This document shows, piece by piece, positions 17,377 to 26,438 of a DNA stretch of 64,000 bases (position 1 is the first letter of the stretch; the number at the start of each line of letters is the position of its first letter). The stretch spans positions 1-64,000 of the forward strand of contig NZ_JAMBIZ010000017.1 of the NCBI RefSeq assembly GCF_025291715.1, in the 5' to 3' direction. This DNA is from Metasolibacillus sp. (lineage in GTDB: Bacteria; Bacillota; Bacilli; Bacillales_A; Planococcaceae). The notes below the pieces were generated by a model. It saw only the letters and a list, made by a program, of their open reading frames with translations. It had not been told where the DNA came from and ran no database searches. The position numbers and the translations under genes were made by a program.

Positions 17377-19800
17377 ATGACAACGGAAAAATTTCAAGAT
17401 TTACCTTTAGAAGAAGTAATGGGTGACCGCTTTGGTCGCTATTCAAAATATATTATTCAAGACCGCGCGTTGCCAGATGCACGCGACGGGTTGAAGCCTG
17501 TACAGCGCCGTATTTTATATGCGATGTTTAATGAGGGCAATACACACGATAAGCCGTTCCGTAAATCGGCAAAAACAGTCGGAAACGTAATCGGTAACTT
17601 CCACCCGCACGGCGACTCCTCTGTTTATGACGCGATGGTGCGTATGAGTCAGGATTGGAAGGCACGTCATATGCTCATTGAAATGCATGGTAATAATGGC
17701 TCAGTTGATGGAGACCCACCAGCTGCAATGCGTTATACAGAGGCACGTTTATCACAGGTGGCGGCGGAAATGCTGCGTGATATTAACAAACGCACAGTTG
17801 ATTTTGTGCCAAACTTTGATGATCAGGATATGGAGCCAGTTGTTTTACCTGCTCGTTTCCCGAACCTGCTTGTGAACGGCTCCACAGGGATTTCGGCAGG
17901 CTATGCGACAGATATTCCCCCACATAATTTACAGGAAGCATTGGATGCTGTATTAATGCGTTTAGACAAGCCAGGGTGTTCCGTTGATGAATTAATGACG
18001 GTCATTAAAGGACCTGATTTCCCAACAGGTGGTATTATTCAAGGTGTGGAAGGCATTAAAAAAGCGTATGAAACCGGTAAGGGGAAAATTATTATTCGTG
18101 CGGCTGCAACGATTGAAGAAATTAAAGGCAATAAAGAGCAAATCGTGATTACAGAGCTGCCATACGATGTTAATAAAGCGAATTTAATTAAAAAGATTGA
18201 TGAACAACGCGCTGATAAACGCTTAGAAGGTATTGCAGATGTAAGAGATGAATCGGATCGCACTGGCTTACGTATCGTTATTGAAATGAAAAAAGATGTG
18301 CAGGCACAGGGCATTTTAAATTATTTATTAAAATCTACAGATTTACAAATTACGTATAGCTTCAATATGATTGCGATTCATAACCGTCGTCCAACATTAA
18401 TGACGTTGCCGCTTATGCTCGATGCATATATTGCGCACCAAAAGGAAGTCGTTAGCAAGCGAACTGCTTATGATTTGACAAAGGCTAAGGATCGTTTACA
18501 TATTGTAGAAGGCTTAATGAAGGCCTTATCTATTTTAGATGAGGTGATTCAAACAATTCGCTCTTCTAGTGATAAGCGCGATGCCAAAAATAATTTACAG
18601 GAAAAATTCCATTTCACAGAAATACAATCAGAGGCAATTGTAAGCTTGCAACTATATCGCTTAACAAATACCGATATTACCGAATTGCGTACAGAGGAAG
18701 AGGAGCTTATTCAATTAATTGATAAGCTAACAAATATTTTAAATGATGAAAAAAAGCTAATCCGTGTTATTAAGCAGGAGCTGCTTGATGTGCGCAAGCG
18801 CTTTGCGCAGCCACGTCGCTCTGTTATCCAAGCAGAAATCGAGGAAATTAAGCTAACGCTCGATGTGCTTGTACCAAGTGAGGAAGTTGTGGTAACAGTA
18901 ACGAAGGATGGCTATGTCAAGCGCACAAGCCTACGCTCTCACAGTGCGTCGAACGGACAAGATTTTGCCATGAAGGAATCAGATTATTTATTATATGAAG
19001 CAACACTTAATACGCAGCACTATGTATTGTTATTTACGAATAAAGGCAATTATATTTATCAGCCTGTACATGAGCTACCTGATATTCGCTGGAAGGACCT
19101 TGGGCAGCATATTTCAAGCATCGTACCGCTTGATGCAGAGGAATATATTATTGAAGTGATTGGCATTGAGTCATTTGACAAAGAGGATACTTTTATCTTT
19201 ACGGCAACGAAGGAAGGGCAAATTAAGCGCTCGCCATTAGCAGATTATGTGGTCACTCGTTATTCGAAGCCTATTAAAACAATGAATGTCAAAGGTACTG
19301 ACGAGATGATTTATGCCTCGTTGTTAACACCTACACAGGAAATTTTATTAACAAGCAATACGAGCTATACAATTCGTTTTACAGCAGAAGAATTACCTGT
19401 TACAGGTGTGAAGACAGGTGGCGTTAAAGGCATTGTTTTAAAAGATGGTGAATACTTAGCCGCTGCTAATTTAATCAGCCCTGAGAGCAATCAGGAGCTT
19501 GTCGTTGTGACACAGCGCGGAGCGATCAAGCGAATGCTGCTATCTGAAATTGAGGTAGGCAATCGTGCAAAACGTGGTGTCGTCATTTTAAAAGAATTAA
19601 AATCGAATCCGCATCGTGTGTATGCGGTGTTACTTGCAACAGCGCAGGATCATGTGCTGTTAGAAACAGAGCGTGGCGTGCAGGAAACGATTCACGTGTT
19701 GAACCTATCAAGAGCGGACCGTTATTCAAATGGCTCGCTAAAAGTGGATACAGCTGTAGACGGCGCATTAGTAAGAGCCGTGTTACTGCCGAAAGACTAA
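17377..19800 (+). CDS. parC: Topoisomerase IV subunit A
   Basis: 807 residues. The breakage-reunion domain has the catalytic Tyr120 in AAMRYTEARLS and the quinolone-resistance region HPHGDSSVYDAMVRM with Ser81 and Asp85, that is, the susceptible-type residues. The C-terminal third (about 490-807) is the beta-pinwheel DNA-wrapping domain with repeating blades such as GYVKRTSLRSHS and QIKRSPLADYV. The absence of a GyrA-box (QRRGGKG) fits ParC. AGGAGGA overlaps the end of parE, so the genes are coupled. Acts on catenated DNA with ParE. Confidence 0.97.
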   Translation: MTTEKFQDLPLEEVMGDRFGRYSKYIIQDRALPDARDGLKPVQRRILYAMFNEGNTHDKPFRKSAKTVGNVIGNFHPHGDSSVYDAMVRMSQDWKARHMLIEMHGNNGSVDGDPPAAMRYTEARLSQVAAEMLRDINKRTVDFVPNFDDQDMEPVVLPARFPNLLVNGSTGISAGYATDIPPHNLQEALDAVLMRLDKPGCSVDELMTVIKGPDFPTGGIIQGVEGIKKAYETGKGKIIIRAAATIEEIKGNKEQIVITELPYDVNKANLIKKIDEQRADKRLEGIADVRDESDRTGLRIVIEMKKDVQAQGILNYLLKSTDLQITYSFNMIAIHNRRPTLMTLPLMLDAYIAHQKEVVSKRTAYDLTKAKDRLHIVEGLMKALSILDEVIQTIRSSSDKRDAKNNLQEKFHFTEIQSEAIVSLQLYRLTNTDITELRTEEEELIQLIDKLTNILNDEKKLIRVIKQELLDVRKRFAQPRRSVIQAEIEEIKLTLDVLVPSEEVVVTVTKDGYVKRTSLRSHSASNGQDFAMKESDYLLYEATLNTQHYVLLFTNKGNYIYQPVHELPDIRWKDLGQHISSIVPLDAEEYIIEVIGIESFDKEDTFIFTATKEGQIKRSPLADYVVTRYSKPIKTMNVKGTDEMIYASLLTPTQEILLTSNTSYTIRFTAEELPVTGVKTGGVKGIVLKDGEYLAAANLISPESNQELVVVTQRGAIKRMLLSEIEVGNRAKRGVVILKELKSNPHRVYAVLLATAQDHVLLETERGVQETIHVLNLSRADRYSNGSLKVDTAVDGALVRAVLLPKD

Positions 19801-19810
19801 CAGTAACTCA

Positions 19811-19852
19811 AAGGGCTGTCTGAAAGGAGGATATCTTTTCAGGCAGTCTTTG
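19811..19852 (+). terminator. Terminator after parC
   Basis: Imperfect stem built from GGCTGTCTGAAA and TTTTCAGGCAGTCTTT with a 10-base loop, beginning 10 bases after the parC stop. Confidence 0.6.
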
Positions 19853-19888
19853 CTTATATACTTATCCTAGGGTGACGTTTTTGCTATA

Positions 19889-19917
19889 TTGACATTTCTC
19901 CCATAATACTATATCAT
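19889..19917 (+). promoter_or_regulatory. Promoter of the transporter operon
   Basis: TTGACA (19889-19894), 17-base spacer, TATCAT (19912-19917), ahead of the MFS gene and its AAGGGAAG ribosome site. Confidence 0.6.
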
Positions 19918-19963
19918 TCAATTTATTTCGGAAGTCGTTATATCATAGAAGGGAAGCTCATTC

Positions 19964-21151
19964 ATGTGGAAAAATAAAAATGTATGGATTGTATTAATAG
20001 GGGAATTTGTCGTCGGCTTAGGCTTGTGGGCAGGCATTATCGGTAACTTAGCATTTATGCAGGAAACGGTACCGTCTGATTTTCATAAGTCGCTTATATT
20101 AGCACTCGGCATGATTGCAGGTGTTGCGGTCGGTCCATTAGCAGGTCGTATCATTGATTCATCAAGTAAAAAGAAAGTATTAATTGTAGCGAGCGCAGGG
20201 CGAGTTGTCTCGGTGCTTTTTATGTTTGTCGCTTTGGCAACGAACTCGGTTATCTGGATGCTCTGCTTTTTAGTAAGCCTGCAATTGGCAGCAGCCTTTT
20301 ATATGCCTGCATTACAGGCTGTTATTCCAATGGTTGTGAAAGATCGCGATTTAATTACCCTAAATGGCTGGCATATGAATGCCCGCACCATTTCACGTAT
20401 TATTGGGACTGCAGCGGCAGGTTTAGTACTAAGCTATTTTGATGTAAAATGGTTATATATTGCCTCGATGGTCATGTATATTGTAATGCTAGGCATTACC
20501 TTTACGCTGGATTTACAGGAGCAGACAAAAGAGAGGCAGACAAAAGAAAAGAGCAAGGGTAGCTTTAAAGAAGTTTACCCAATGCTAAAAGAGCAGCCAG
20601 TTGTGTTAATGACACTGGTGTTAATGGTTATTCCGATTTTATTTTTAGGCTCATTTAATCTTGTCATTATGAAAATTACCGAAATCCATCAATCACAAAG
20701 CTTGTCAGGTATGATTTATGCGGTAGAAGGAACCGCCTTTATGCTAGGGGCAGTATTTATTAAGCATTTAACGAAAATCGCCAAAACAGGCACGATTTTA
20801 TTTATGTCAGTCTTTATTATTGGCTTGATGGAGCTAATGCTCTTTTTATCAGATATTCAATTATTTGCATTATTAACCTTTGCGTTATTTGGCTTTACGG
20901 TAGGCTGTTTCTTCCCAACAACCATGACGATCTTCCAGCGTCAAGTGCCGAAGGAATATCATGGACGCTTTTTCTCCTTTCGCAATATGCTAGACCAAGT
21001 GCTGTTCCAAATTGTTTTATTATCGACTGGAGCATTGCTTGATTTAATTGGTTTGCAGTGGATGGGGGTTACATTCGGTGTGTTTAGCTTGCTATTAAGC
21101 TCTTATTTCTTATTCATTATTCGTCGTCGCAAGCTTGAAATGGCGATGTAA
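19964..21151 (+). CDS. Major facilitator superfamily transporter
   Basis: 395 residues with about 12 hydrophobic segments and a central hydrophilic loop near residues 185-200 (EQTKERQTKEKSKG) between the two six-helix halves. GPLAGRIIDSSSKKKVLI between helices 2 and 3 is the MFS motif A variant. The group (MFS_3, macrolide-efflux-like) usually exports drugs or metabolites; the substrate is not visible. It is followed after 16 bases by an EamA-family gene, so the two are probably co-transcribed. Confidence 0.8.
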   Translation: MWKNKNVWIVLIGEFVVGLGLWAGIIGNLAFMQETVPSDFHKSLILALGMIAGVAVGPLAGRIIDSSSKKKVLIVASAGRVVSVLFMFVALATNSVIWMLCFLVSLQLAAAFYMPALQAVIPMVVKDRDLITLNGWHMNARTISRIIGTAAAGLVLSYFDVKWLYIASMVMYIVMLGITFTLDLQEQTKERQTKEKSKGSFKEVYPMLKEQPVVLMTLVLMVIPILFLGSFNLVIMKITEIHQSQSLSGMIYAVEGTAFMLGAVFIKHLTKIAKTGTILFMSVFIIGLMELMLFLSDIQLFALLTFALFGFTVGCFFPTTMTIFQRQVPKEYHGRFFSFRNMLDQVLFQIVLLSTGALLDLIGLQWMGVTFGVFSLLLSSYFLFIIRRRKLEMAM

Positions 21152-21167
21152 AGGAGGCACGATAGCA

Positions 21168-22070
21168 ATGGCAGTAGAAAATCGCAGAAAGGGGATTGTG
21201 CTTGTTCTCCTTGCTGCACTGTTTTGGGGCATTTCTGGTACGGTATCCCAATATTTATTCCAAACGTTACACATGAGCACAGAATGGGTAACGACGATGC
21301 GTTTATTAGCTGGCGGGCTCATTTTATTAACCGTTGCTTATCGCCAACAGGGCTCACATATTTTTCACATTTGGCGGCAAAAAGTAGATATTTTATCACT
21401 GCTTATTTTCGGCATTATCGGGATGATTGGTGTACAATATACATATTTAGCTGCAATTAATTACGGCAATGCTGCAACAGCAACAGTATTACAATATTTA
21501 GGGCCAGCTATTGTTACAGCTTATTTTATTGCTTTAGCAAAGCGCTTGCCAACAGTGAAGGAGCTTTTAGCTGTAGGATTCGCCTTGTTCGGCACATTTT
21601 TACTTGTTACACATGGTAATGTGAATTCCTTGTCGATTTCAAAAGAAGCGTTTATTTGGGGAATATTATCCGCATTCGGCTTAGCATTTTATACAATCCA
21701 ACCCATTTCCTTGTTGCGCCGCTGGGGGTCTATGCTAGTTGTTGGATGGGGGATGCTCGTAGGTGGAATTGCCTTCAGCTTCGTTCATGCACCATGGAAA
21801 TTCGAAGGGGAATGGCATATTTCGGGGCTGTTTGCCTTAGCCTTTGTCATTTTATTCGGTACAGTCTTTGCTTTTTACAGCTATTTAGAAAGCATCAAGT
21901 ACTTAACACCAACTGAGACGAGCTTACTCGCCTGTGCAGAGCCATTATCTGCTGCAGGCACCTCGGTGCTCTTTTTAGGTGTAGCATTCGGCTGGATTGA
22001 TTGGTTAGGTACATTTTTCATTTTAGCAACAATCGGCGTTTTAGCGATACAGAAAAAGAAACCTAGTTAG
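21168..22070 (+). CDS. EamA-family (drug/metabolite) transporter
   Basis: 300 residues. The ATG at 21168 follows AAAGGAGG by about 12 bases; the earlier in-frame ATG at 21135 lies inside the MFS gene. Ten membrane segments in two EamA repeats are visible: LAALFWGISGT at the start of repeat 1 and IWGILSAFGLAFYTIQP at the start of repeat 2, with ATVLQYLGPAIV and the E-x-x-SLLACAEPL region near the ends of the two repeats. Family members export amino acids or metabolites. A DUF1801 gene follows after 12 bases. Confidence 0.85.
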   Translation: MAVENRRKGIVLVLLAALFWGISGTVSQYLFQTLHMSTEWVTTMRLLAGGLILLTVAYRQQGSHIFHIWRQKVDILSLLIFGIIGMIGVQYTYLAAINYGNAATATVLQYLGPAIVTAYFIALAKRLPTVKELLAVGFALFGTFLLVTHGNVNSLSISKEAFIWGILSAFGLAFYTIQPISLLRRWGSMLVVGWGMLVGGIAFSFVHAPWKFEGEWHISGLFALAFVILFGTVFAFYSYLESIKYLTPTETSLLACAEPLSAAGTSVLFLGVAFGWIDWLGTFFILATIGVLAIQKKKPS

Positions 22071-22082
22071 GAGATGCAGAAT

Positions 22083-22505
22083 ATGAGTGAACCGAAGATG
22101 AAAGAAAACGACAATAGTGTAGTGGAGTTTATTGAAAGTGTGGAAAGTGATAAAAAAAAGGCAGATGCCTATCAATTACTCGAAATTTTTGAAGAGGTCA
22201 CAGGCTATCCGGCAAAAATGTGGGGACCTAGTATTATCGGCTTTGGTAGCTATCACTATAAATATGCATCAGGACGTGAAGGTGATGCCCCTTTAGTTGC
22301 TTTTTCACCAAGAAAGGCGAAAATCAGTCTTTATTTAGTCTATGAAGGTGAGGAAAGAGATGCGCTATTAGAGGGCTTTGGTAAGCATACGAAAAGTAAA
22401 GCCTGCATTTATGTAAATAAACTAGCTGATATTAATATCGATGTTTTAAAGAATTTAATTCAACATACAATGGAAACTTATCAAAAGCTTTATCCAAATG
22501 AATAA
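22083..22505 (+). CDS. DUF1801 domain protein
   Basis: 140 residues. The ATG at 22083 is chosen because AGGAG is 9 bases upstream; the ATG at 22074 is adjacent to it. The family signature is clear: PAKMWGPSIIGFGSYHYKY, SGREG, FSPRKAKISLYL and the closing KACIYVNKLADINI. DUF1801 (YdhG-like) proteins are small cytosolic proteins of unsettled function. It is the last gene of the transporter operon, followed by a terminator. Confidence 0.85.
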   Translation: MSEPKMKENDNSVVEFIESVESDKKKADAYQLLEIFEEVTGYPAKMWGPSIIGFGSYHYKYASGREGDAPLVAFSPRKAKISLYLVYEGEERDALLEGFGKHTKSKACIYVNKLADINIDVLKNLIQHTMETYQKLYPNE

Positions 22506-22510
22506 ATAGT

Positions 22511-22546
22511 GTAACCCTATCTTTATTAAGATTGGGGTTATTTTTA
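22511..22546 (+). terminator. Rho-independent terminator
   Basis: AACCCTATCTT / AGATTGGGGTT (with a mismatch and G-U pairs) followed by ATTTTTATT, 6 bases after the DUF1801 stop. Confidence 0.7.
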
Positions 22547-22570
22547 TTATGATTCATCAGTAGTTGAAGA

Positions 22571-22687
22571 TTATGCCTTGTTATTTTCTAACCATTTGAG
22601 CGTATAAGTGTTAGTTGTTTTGGCAAATTCCCTAGAAGTTGATGTTTTTCCTACTGCACTTGCTCCTTCTAAACAAATCAATGACAT
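22571..22687 (-). pseudogene. Internally deleted P-loop kinase remnant
   Basis: A 38-codon minus-strand frame with a good AGAGGTG ribosome site and ATG at 22687. The first 22 residues are the N-terminus of a small kinase or AAA protein with an intact Walker A (LEGASAVGKTS), then the sequence runs straight into YTLKWLENNKA and stops. Such kinases are 170-200 residues long, so roughly 150 codons are missing, probably by in-frame internal deletion. It is unlikely to be functional. It could also be a genuine short frame, but the bare Walker A argues for decay. Confidence 0.6.
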
Positions 22688-22728
22688 ATTTTCACCTCTA
22701 TAAAAATTAATCTAAATTTCATCATAAT

Positions 22729-22902
22729 TTATTCCTGAAAATGTCTTTTGTATTTTTTATACGTCTGGTCAATCGTTTCCTGCTTCGTCTTTGTTTTACG
22801 TTCATGTGTAGAGAAGGAGGCAGTGCCGCGTTGTTTTGTAACGTCCGTACCGCCTGCACGCTGCTTCGCTAAACGTTTTTTCTTTGCTTTTGATTGTGTC
22901 AT
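22729..22902 (-). CDS. Small basic YqkK-like protein
   Basis: 57 residues, overlapping the DUF402 gene stop by ATGA. It is highly basic (MTQSKAKKKRLAKQRAGG) with RGTASFSTHERKTKTKQETI in the middle; the R-G-x-x-x-F-S-x-H-x-R-x-T-K pattern resembles B. subtilis YqkK. Function unknown; its charge suggests RNA or ribosome contact. It is translationally coupled to the DUF402 gene. Confidence 0.65.
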   Translation of the reverse strand: MTQSKAKKKRLAKQRAGGTDVTKQRGTASFSTHERKTKTKQETIDQTYKKYKRHFQE

Positions 22903-23438
22903 GTTATCACCTCATTTGCTAGACGATTGCGGTGTACTAAGCTCATATCAAAATAGGGGAAGCTGCCTTCTTCAATAAGCGCTAGCACCTCATGGAAGGT
23001 GCGATAAGCAAGCTCATATTGTTGCTGGGTGATGAGCTGTTTATCAAGTGCCCAAGCTAGTTCATCTTTATCCTTTTGAATGACTTCACCTGTTGGCAGT
23101 ACGACAATATCTAAAAATAAATCATCCATGTAAGGCATGCCGTTTTCGACACCGTTCTCATTGGTAATATCAATATACCATTGAATAACCTCTCCATTTT
23201 GATCAAACATAGTTGTCACCGCAAAATGCTCATTGAAAGGGAGCTGCTGTAACCAAGAATAGTGCGCATCCACGATACAAAGCTCTTTGTCGCCATATTT
23301 TTTCTTAAGTGGCTCCGTCACTTCATGCATCTGAAGGAGTGCGATATAGTCTGTAAAATCATCCTCAATAGGTAATTGTCGATAATCCCTATGAACGATG
23401 CGTTGCCAATCACCACGCTGTAAATAACGCCTTTTCAT
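22899..23438 (-). CDS. DUF402 protein (YgaC/Ntdp-like)
   Basis: 179 residues. The DUF402 core is visible in residues about 55-140: WLQQLPFNEHFAVTTMFDQNGEVIQWYIDIT, then YMDDLFLDIVVLPTGEV and KDKDELAWAL, with the conserved Asp/Glu residues that bind divalent metal. Characterised relatives in Gram-positives hydrolyse nucleoside tri- or diphosphates or associate with RNA. GGTGG precedes the ATG. Its stop overlaps the YqkK-like gene by four bases. Confidence 0.8.
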   Translation of the reverse strand: MKRRYLQRGDWQRIVHRDYRQLPIEDDFTDYIALLQMHEVTEPLKKKYGDKELCIVDAHYSWLQQLPFNEHFAVTTMFDQNGEVIQWYIDITNENGVENGMPYMDDLFLDIVVLPTGEVIQKDKDELAWALDKQLITQQQYELAYRTFHEVLALIEEGSFPYFDMSLVHRNRLANEVIT

Positions 23439-23459
23439 CCTACCACCTCTTTAAGAAAA

Positions 23460-23488
23460 ATTTTACATAAAAGAAGATGAAAAAACAA
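23460..23488 (-). promoter_or_regulatory. Candidate promoter of the DUF402 operon
   Basis: On the minus strand TTGTTT, 17-base spacer, TAAAAT, ending about 22 bases before the ATG. Confidence 0.4.
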
Positions 23489-23542
23489 CTGCCTTTATAA
23501 AAGCAGGAAAAGTACATCTATAATATGTAGGGGATATTAATT

Positions 23543-23597
23543 AAAAAAGCAAAGAAGTCATACAGAATATGCTCTGTATGACCTCTTTTTGCTTTTA
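23543..23597 (-). terminator. Terminator of the first symporter operon
   Basis: GTCATACAGA / TCTGTATGAC inner stem extended by A/T-rich arms (AAAAAGC and GCTTTTT), 6-base loop, followed by T-rich sequence on the minus strand. It overlaps the actP stop. Confidence 0.8.
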
Positions 23598-25148
23598 GTG
23601 AGAAACATCCTGTACAGAAATACCTGTATTTGCTTTTACGTCTACTTCGCGATATTTCGCTTCGTCTGCTTTTTCTTTTGATAACAATGTACCAATCCAA
23701 CCGCCAAGGAAGCCAAGTGGAACAGAAACTAATGCAGGGTTTGAAAGCATGAATAATGGCTCACCTACAAAAATTGCTTTTCCTTCTGGACCCCAAACGT
23801 TTGGAGATACAGCTACAAGAATTAATGCAGATATTAAACCTGTTAACATTGCTGTTACTGCACCTGCTGTATTAAAGCGTTTCCAATAAATTGTGTAAAT
23901 AATTACTGGCAAGTTAGCAGAAGCCGCAATACAGAACGCTAACGATACCAAGAAGGCTACATTCAATGTTTGTGCACCTAAAGCTAAAACGATTGAAATA
24001 ATTGAAATTGTAATTGAACCGATACGAGCAGCCATAACTTGCTCTTTTTCAGAAATCTTACCCTTTTTAATAATTTGACCGTAAATATCATGTGATAGGG
24101 CAGATGCACCTGAAAGCACTAGACCTGCTACTACCGCTAAAATTGTTGCAAATGCTACGGCACAGACGAACGAGAATAAAATGTCGCCACCTAGGGCCTT
24201 TGCAAGAAGTGGCGCAGCCATATTACCTGCGGCATTCGCTGTTACGATTTCTTCTTTACCTACAAATGCTGCTGCACCGAAGCCTAAGAAGATTGTTAAA
24301 ATATAGAAAATACCTACAATCCAAGTTGCCCAAATAACTGAAGAGCGCGCTGTTTGTGCATCTTTTACTGTGAAGAAACGCATTAAAATATGCGGTAAGC
24401 CAGCAGTACCTAATACTAATGCAATCAGCATTGAAATAGTATCAAGACCATCTGTATAACGTAAACCTGGATTTAAATAATCTTCACCATGCTCTGTAAC
24501 CGTTACCATTTGTGTGAACATGTTAGCAATGCTAAAGTCGAACTTTGCTAAAACTAAGAATGAAATAATAACAGTACCTAACATTAATAAACAAGCTTTA
24601 ATAATTTGTACCCAGCTTGTTGCTGTCATACCACCGAATAGTACATAGACTGTCATCATAACACCTACTAAAAGAACAGCCATCCAATATTCAATACCAA
24701 GTAATAACTGGATTAATGCACCTGCCCCTACAAGCTGTGCAATCATGTAGAATAAAACGATTGTAATTGTACTTAATGCAGCTGTACCACGTACTTTTGC
24801 TGTATCAAAGCGCGCTGTAATCATATCCGCTAATGTGAAGCGGCCTAAGTTACGTAATGGCTCTGCTACGATATAAAGTACCACTAAGTAAGCTACTAAA
24901 TAACCTAAAGAGAAGAAGAAGCCGTCAAAGCCGAATAGGGCAACTGCACCTGCAATCCCTAAAAATGATGCTGCTGATAAATAGTCACCAGCGATCGCAA
25001 GACCGTTTTGCCAGCCTGTTAAGCCTCCGCCTGCTGTATAGAAATCACTTGCTGAAGATGTGCGCTTTGATGCCCACCAAGTAATAACTAATGTTAAACC
25101 TACGATGGCAACGAAGAAAAACACCGCTGTAAAGCTCATACCATTCAT
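23595..25148 (-). CDS. actP: Sodium:solute (acetate-type) symporter, copy 1
   Basis: 517 residues, 13 hydrophobic segments, SSS family. RTSSASDFYTAGGGLTGWQNGLAIAGDYLSAASFLG is the ActP/YwcA N-terminal signature, followed by the sodium-site region GTAGLPHILMRFFTV. ActP proteins import acetate and related short monocarboxylates with sodium. The ATG overlaps the TAA of the DUF485 gene by one base and GGGGGC precedes it. The pair DUF485-symporter equals ywcB-ywcA of Bacillus. A close paralogue lies at 26439-27989. The substrate is inferred from family. Confidence 0.88.
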   Translation of the reverse strand: MNGMSFTAVFFFVAIVGLTLVITWWASKRTSSASDFYTAGGGLTGWQNGLAIAGDYLSAASFLGIAGAVALFGFDGFFFSLGYLVAYLVVLYIVAEPLRNLGRFTLADMITARFDTAKVRGTAALSTITIVLFYMIAQLVGAGALIQLLLGIEYWMAVLLVGVMMTVYVLFGGMTATSWVQIIKACLLMLGTVIISFLVLAKFDFSIANMFTQMVTVTEHGEDYLNPGLRYTDGLDTISMLIALVLGTAGLPHILMRFFTVKDAQTARSSVIWATWIVGIFYILTIFLGFGAAAFVGKEEIVTANAAGNMAAPLLAKALGGDILFSFVCAVAFATILAVVAGLVLSGASALSHDIYGQIIKKGKISEKEQVMAARIGSITISIISIVLALGAQTLNVAFLVSLAFCIAASANLPVIIYTIYWKRFNTAGAVTAMLTGLISALILVAVSPNVWGPEGKAIFVGEPLFMLSNPALVSVPLGFLGGWIGTLLSKEKADEAKYREVDVKANTGISVQDVSH

Positions 25149-25468
25149 TAACGTTGCCCCCTTTCATATTCTGCGATAATGGCTTTTGCTTCTTTGTCAT
25201 ACTTGCCAGCTTTCGCTACATACAGGTGTGCTAAGCTCCAAGTCATAATAAACAAGCCCGCTGAATAAATCCAAACCCATGTAATGTCGCCAATTGCCTT
25301 GGCATGTAAGATTTTTGTGTAAGAAGTTAGCACAGGTAACAACATGTACGCAATTAAGAAAATAGCTGTTAACGTCCATAAGAATGAGTTCTTTTTCTTT
25401 ACTAGTTGTTTAAAAGAGTCAAGTTGCGCAATTTTGTCATAGTCAATATGCTTTTGTTGATTCCCCAT
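25148..25468 (-). CDS. DUF485 membrane protein, copy 1
   Basis: 106 residues, two membrane segments (about 30-52 and 63-85) separated by a short loop, a charged N-terminus with KLVKKKNSFLW-like residues and a C-terminal amphipathic helix (AGKYDKEAKAIIAEYERG). This is the DUF485 pattern of the small protein that precedes ActP-type symporters and probably assists them. GGGGGG precedes the ATG. It is the first gene of the operon. Confidence 0.88.
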   Translation of the reverse strand: MGNQQKHIDYDKIAQLDSFKQLVKKKNSFLWTLTAIFLIAYMLLPVLTSYTKILHAKAIGDITWVWIYSAGLFIMTWSLAHLYVAKAGKYDKEAKAIIAEYERGQR

Positions 25469-26132
25469 AAATCTTATCCCCCCATTTTTGTCTAAAATTA
25501 CTGCATTTTGTACGTAAATTGCTCTATCAAGAATTTACAATTTTCATTCTATTTGACCGTTCACAAAATTGCAATAGTTTTCAAGAAAATTATGTGAAAA
25601 AAATTTTTAGAAAAGTAACTTAAGCGAGAAAAATGATAGGGTAAAAGAGGAGAAGTAGGTATTTTTGAAGACGAAATTATTTTACTAAATATTGATATAT
25701 CAATGTATAAAACGATGACGATAAACAATTTTAGTTCCTGAAAGAGAAAATTTTGTTATTTTCGACGGATTTTTTTGTCTTTTAAAAATGATGTTTTTAA
25801 AAGTGTTTCGCAAGAAATTAATATATTATTATAATATTTTTAGGGTGTGAAGAATAGTAATTAGATCTTCACTTCAAACAGTATCCTTGACAAGTTAATA
25901 TGATATAACAAATACAAAAACTGATATTTTGTGTTATAACAATATTAAAACTGTAAATAGATAATCAGATAAAGCTATTACCGATTTTTCGTTTGCTATA
26001 TTTTCTTATTTTAAACAAAATACAAATCATATTTTCGAGTTGTTGTTATAATTGCTATATAACAAAGGGGAATTATTGATGTTGATTTAAGTATGCTAGC
26101 TGTTAAATACAATAGAAAGAGAAGGTGAATAT
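25469..26132. other. AT-rich intergenic region
   Basis: 664 bases with no credible gene. It must contain the minus-strand promoter of the first symporter operon and the plus-strand promoter of the small secreted-protein pseudogene. A perfect inverted repeat TTGTTATA-n7-TATAACAA lies at 26043-26065, and GTTATAAC-like words recur around 25930-25950. No promoter could be assigned with confidence. Confidence 0.4.
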
Positions 26133-26361
26133 GTGAAGAAATCAATATTATCATTTTTCCTTATTTTATTAGTAACCATCTTGACAATATTTACGTCAAA
26201 AGTATTTTTCACTAACGCTAATGAGGCAGAAACAATCGACTTCAGAGTTTTATGTAAATGGAGTATCTCGGCACATTTTTGTTTTTAAGAAAACTAGCAA
26301 TGGTCTTAAAATAGAAACCGTATATTTTAAAGGGTTGATTGATGATAAGCAGAATAAGTAA
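26133..26361 (+). pseudogene. Frameshifted small secreted protein gene
   Basis: GTG at 26133 after GAAGGTGA. The first frame encodes a signal peptide or membrane anchor (KKSILSFFLILLVTILTIF) and continues to about residue 38 (NANEAETI), then would stop early at a TAA. In the +1 frame from there the sequence continues coherently as TSEFYVNGVSRHIFVF...GLIDDKQNK to TAA at 26359-26361. One base gained or lost near 26240 splits a protein of about 75 residues. The reading is my translation; a sequencing error would also explain it. The family is not recognised. Confidence 0.55.
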
Positions 26362-26390
26362 TTCGATTAATCAGAATTTCCCTAGATACA

Positions 26391-26432
26391 AAACATACGC
26401 ACAAAGCATGGCCATGGTTTGTGCGTATGTTT
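26391..26432. terminator. Bidirectional terminator
   Basis: AAACATACGCACAAA / TTTGTGCGTATGTTT, 15 perfect pairs with a 12-base loop. It lies between the plus-strand pseudogene and the end of the second symporter gene and serves both. Confidence 0.85.
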
Positions 26433-26438
26433 GATAAA

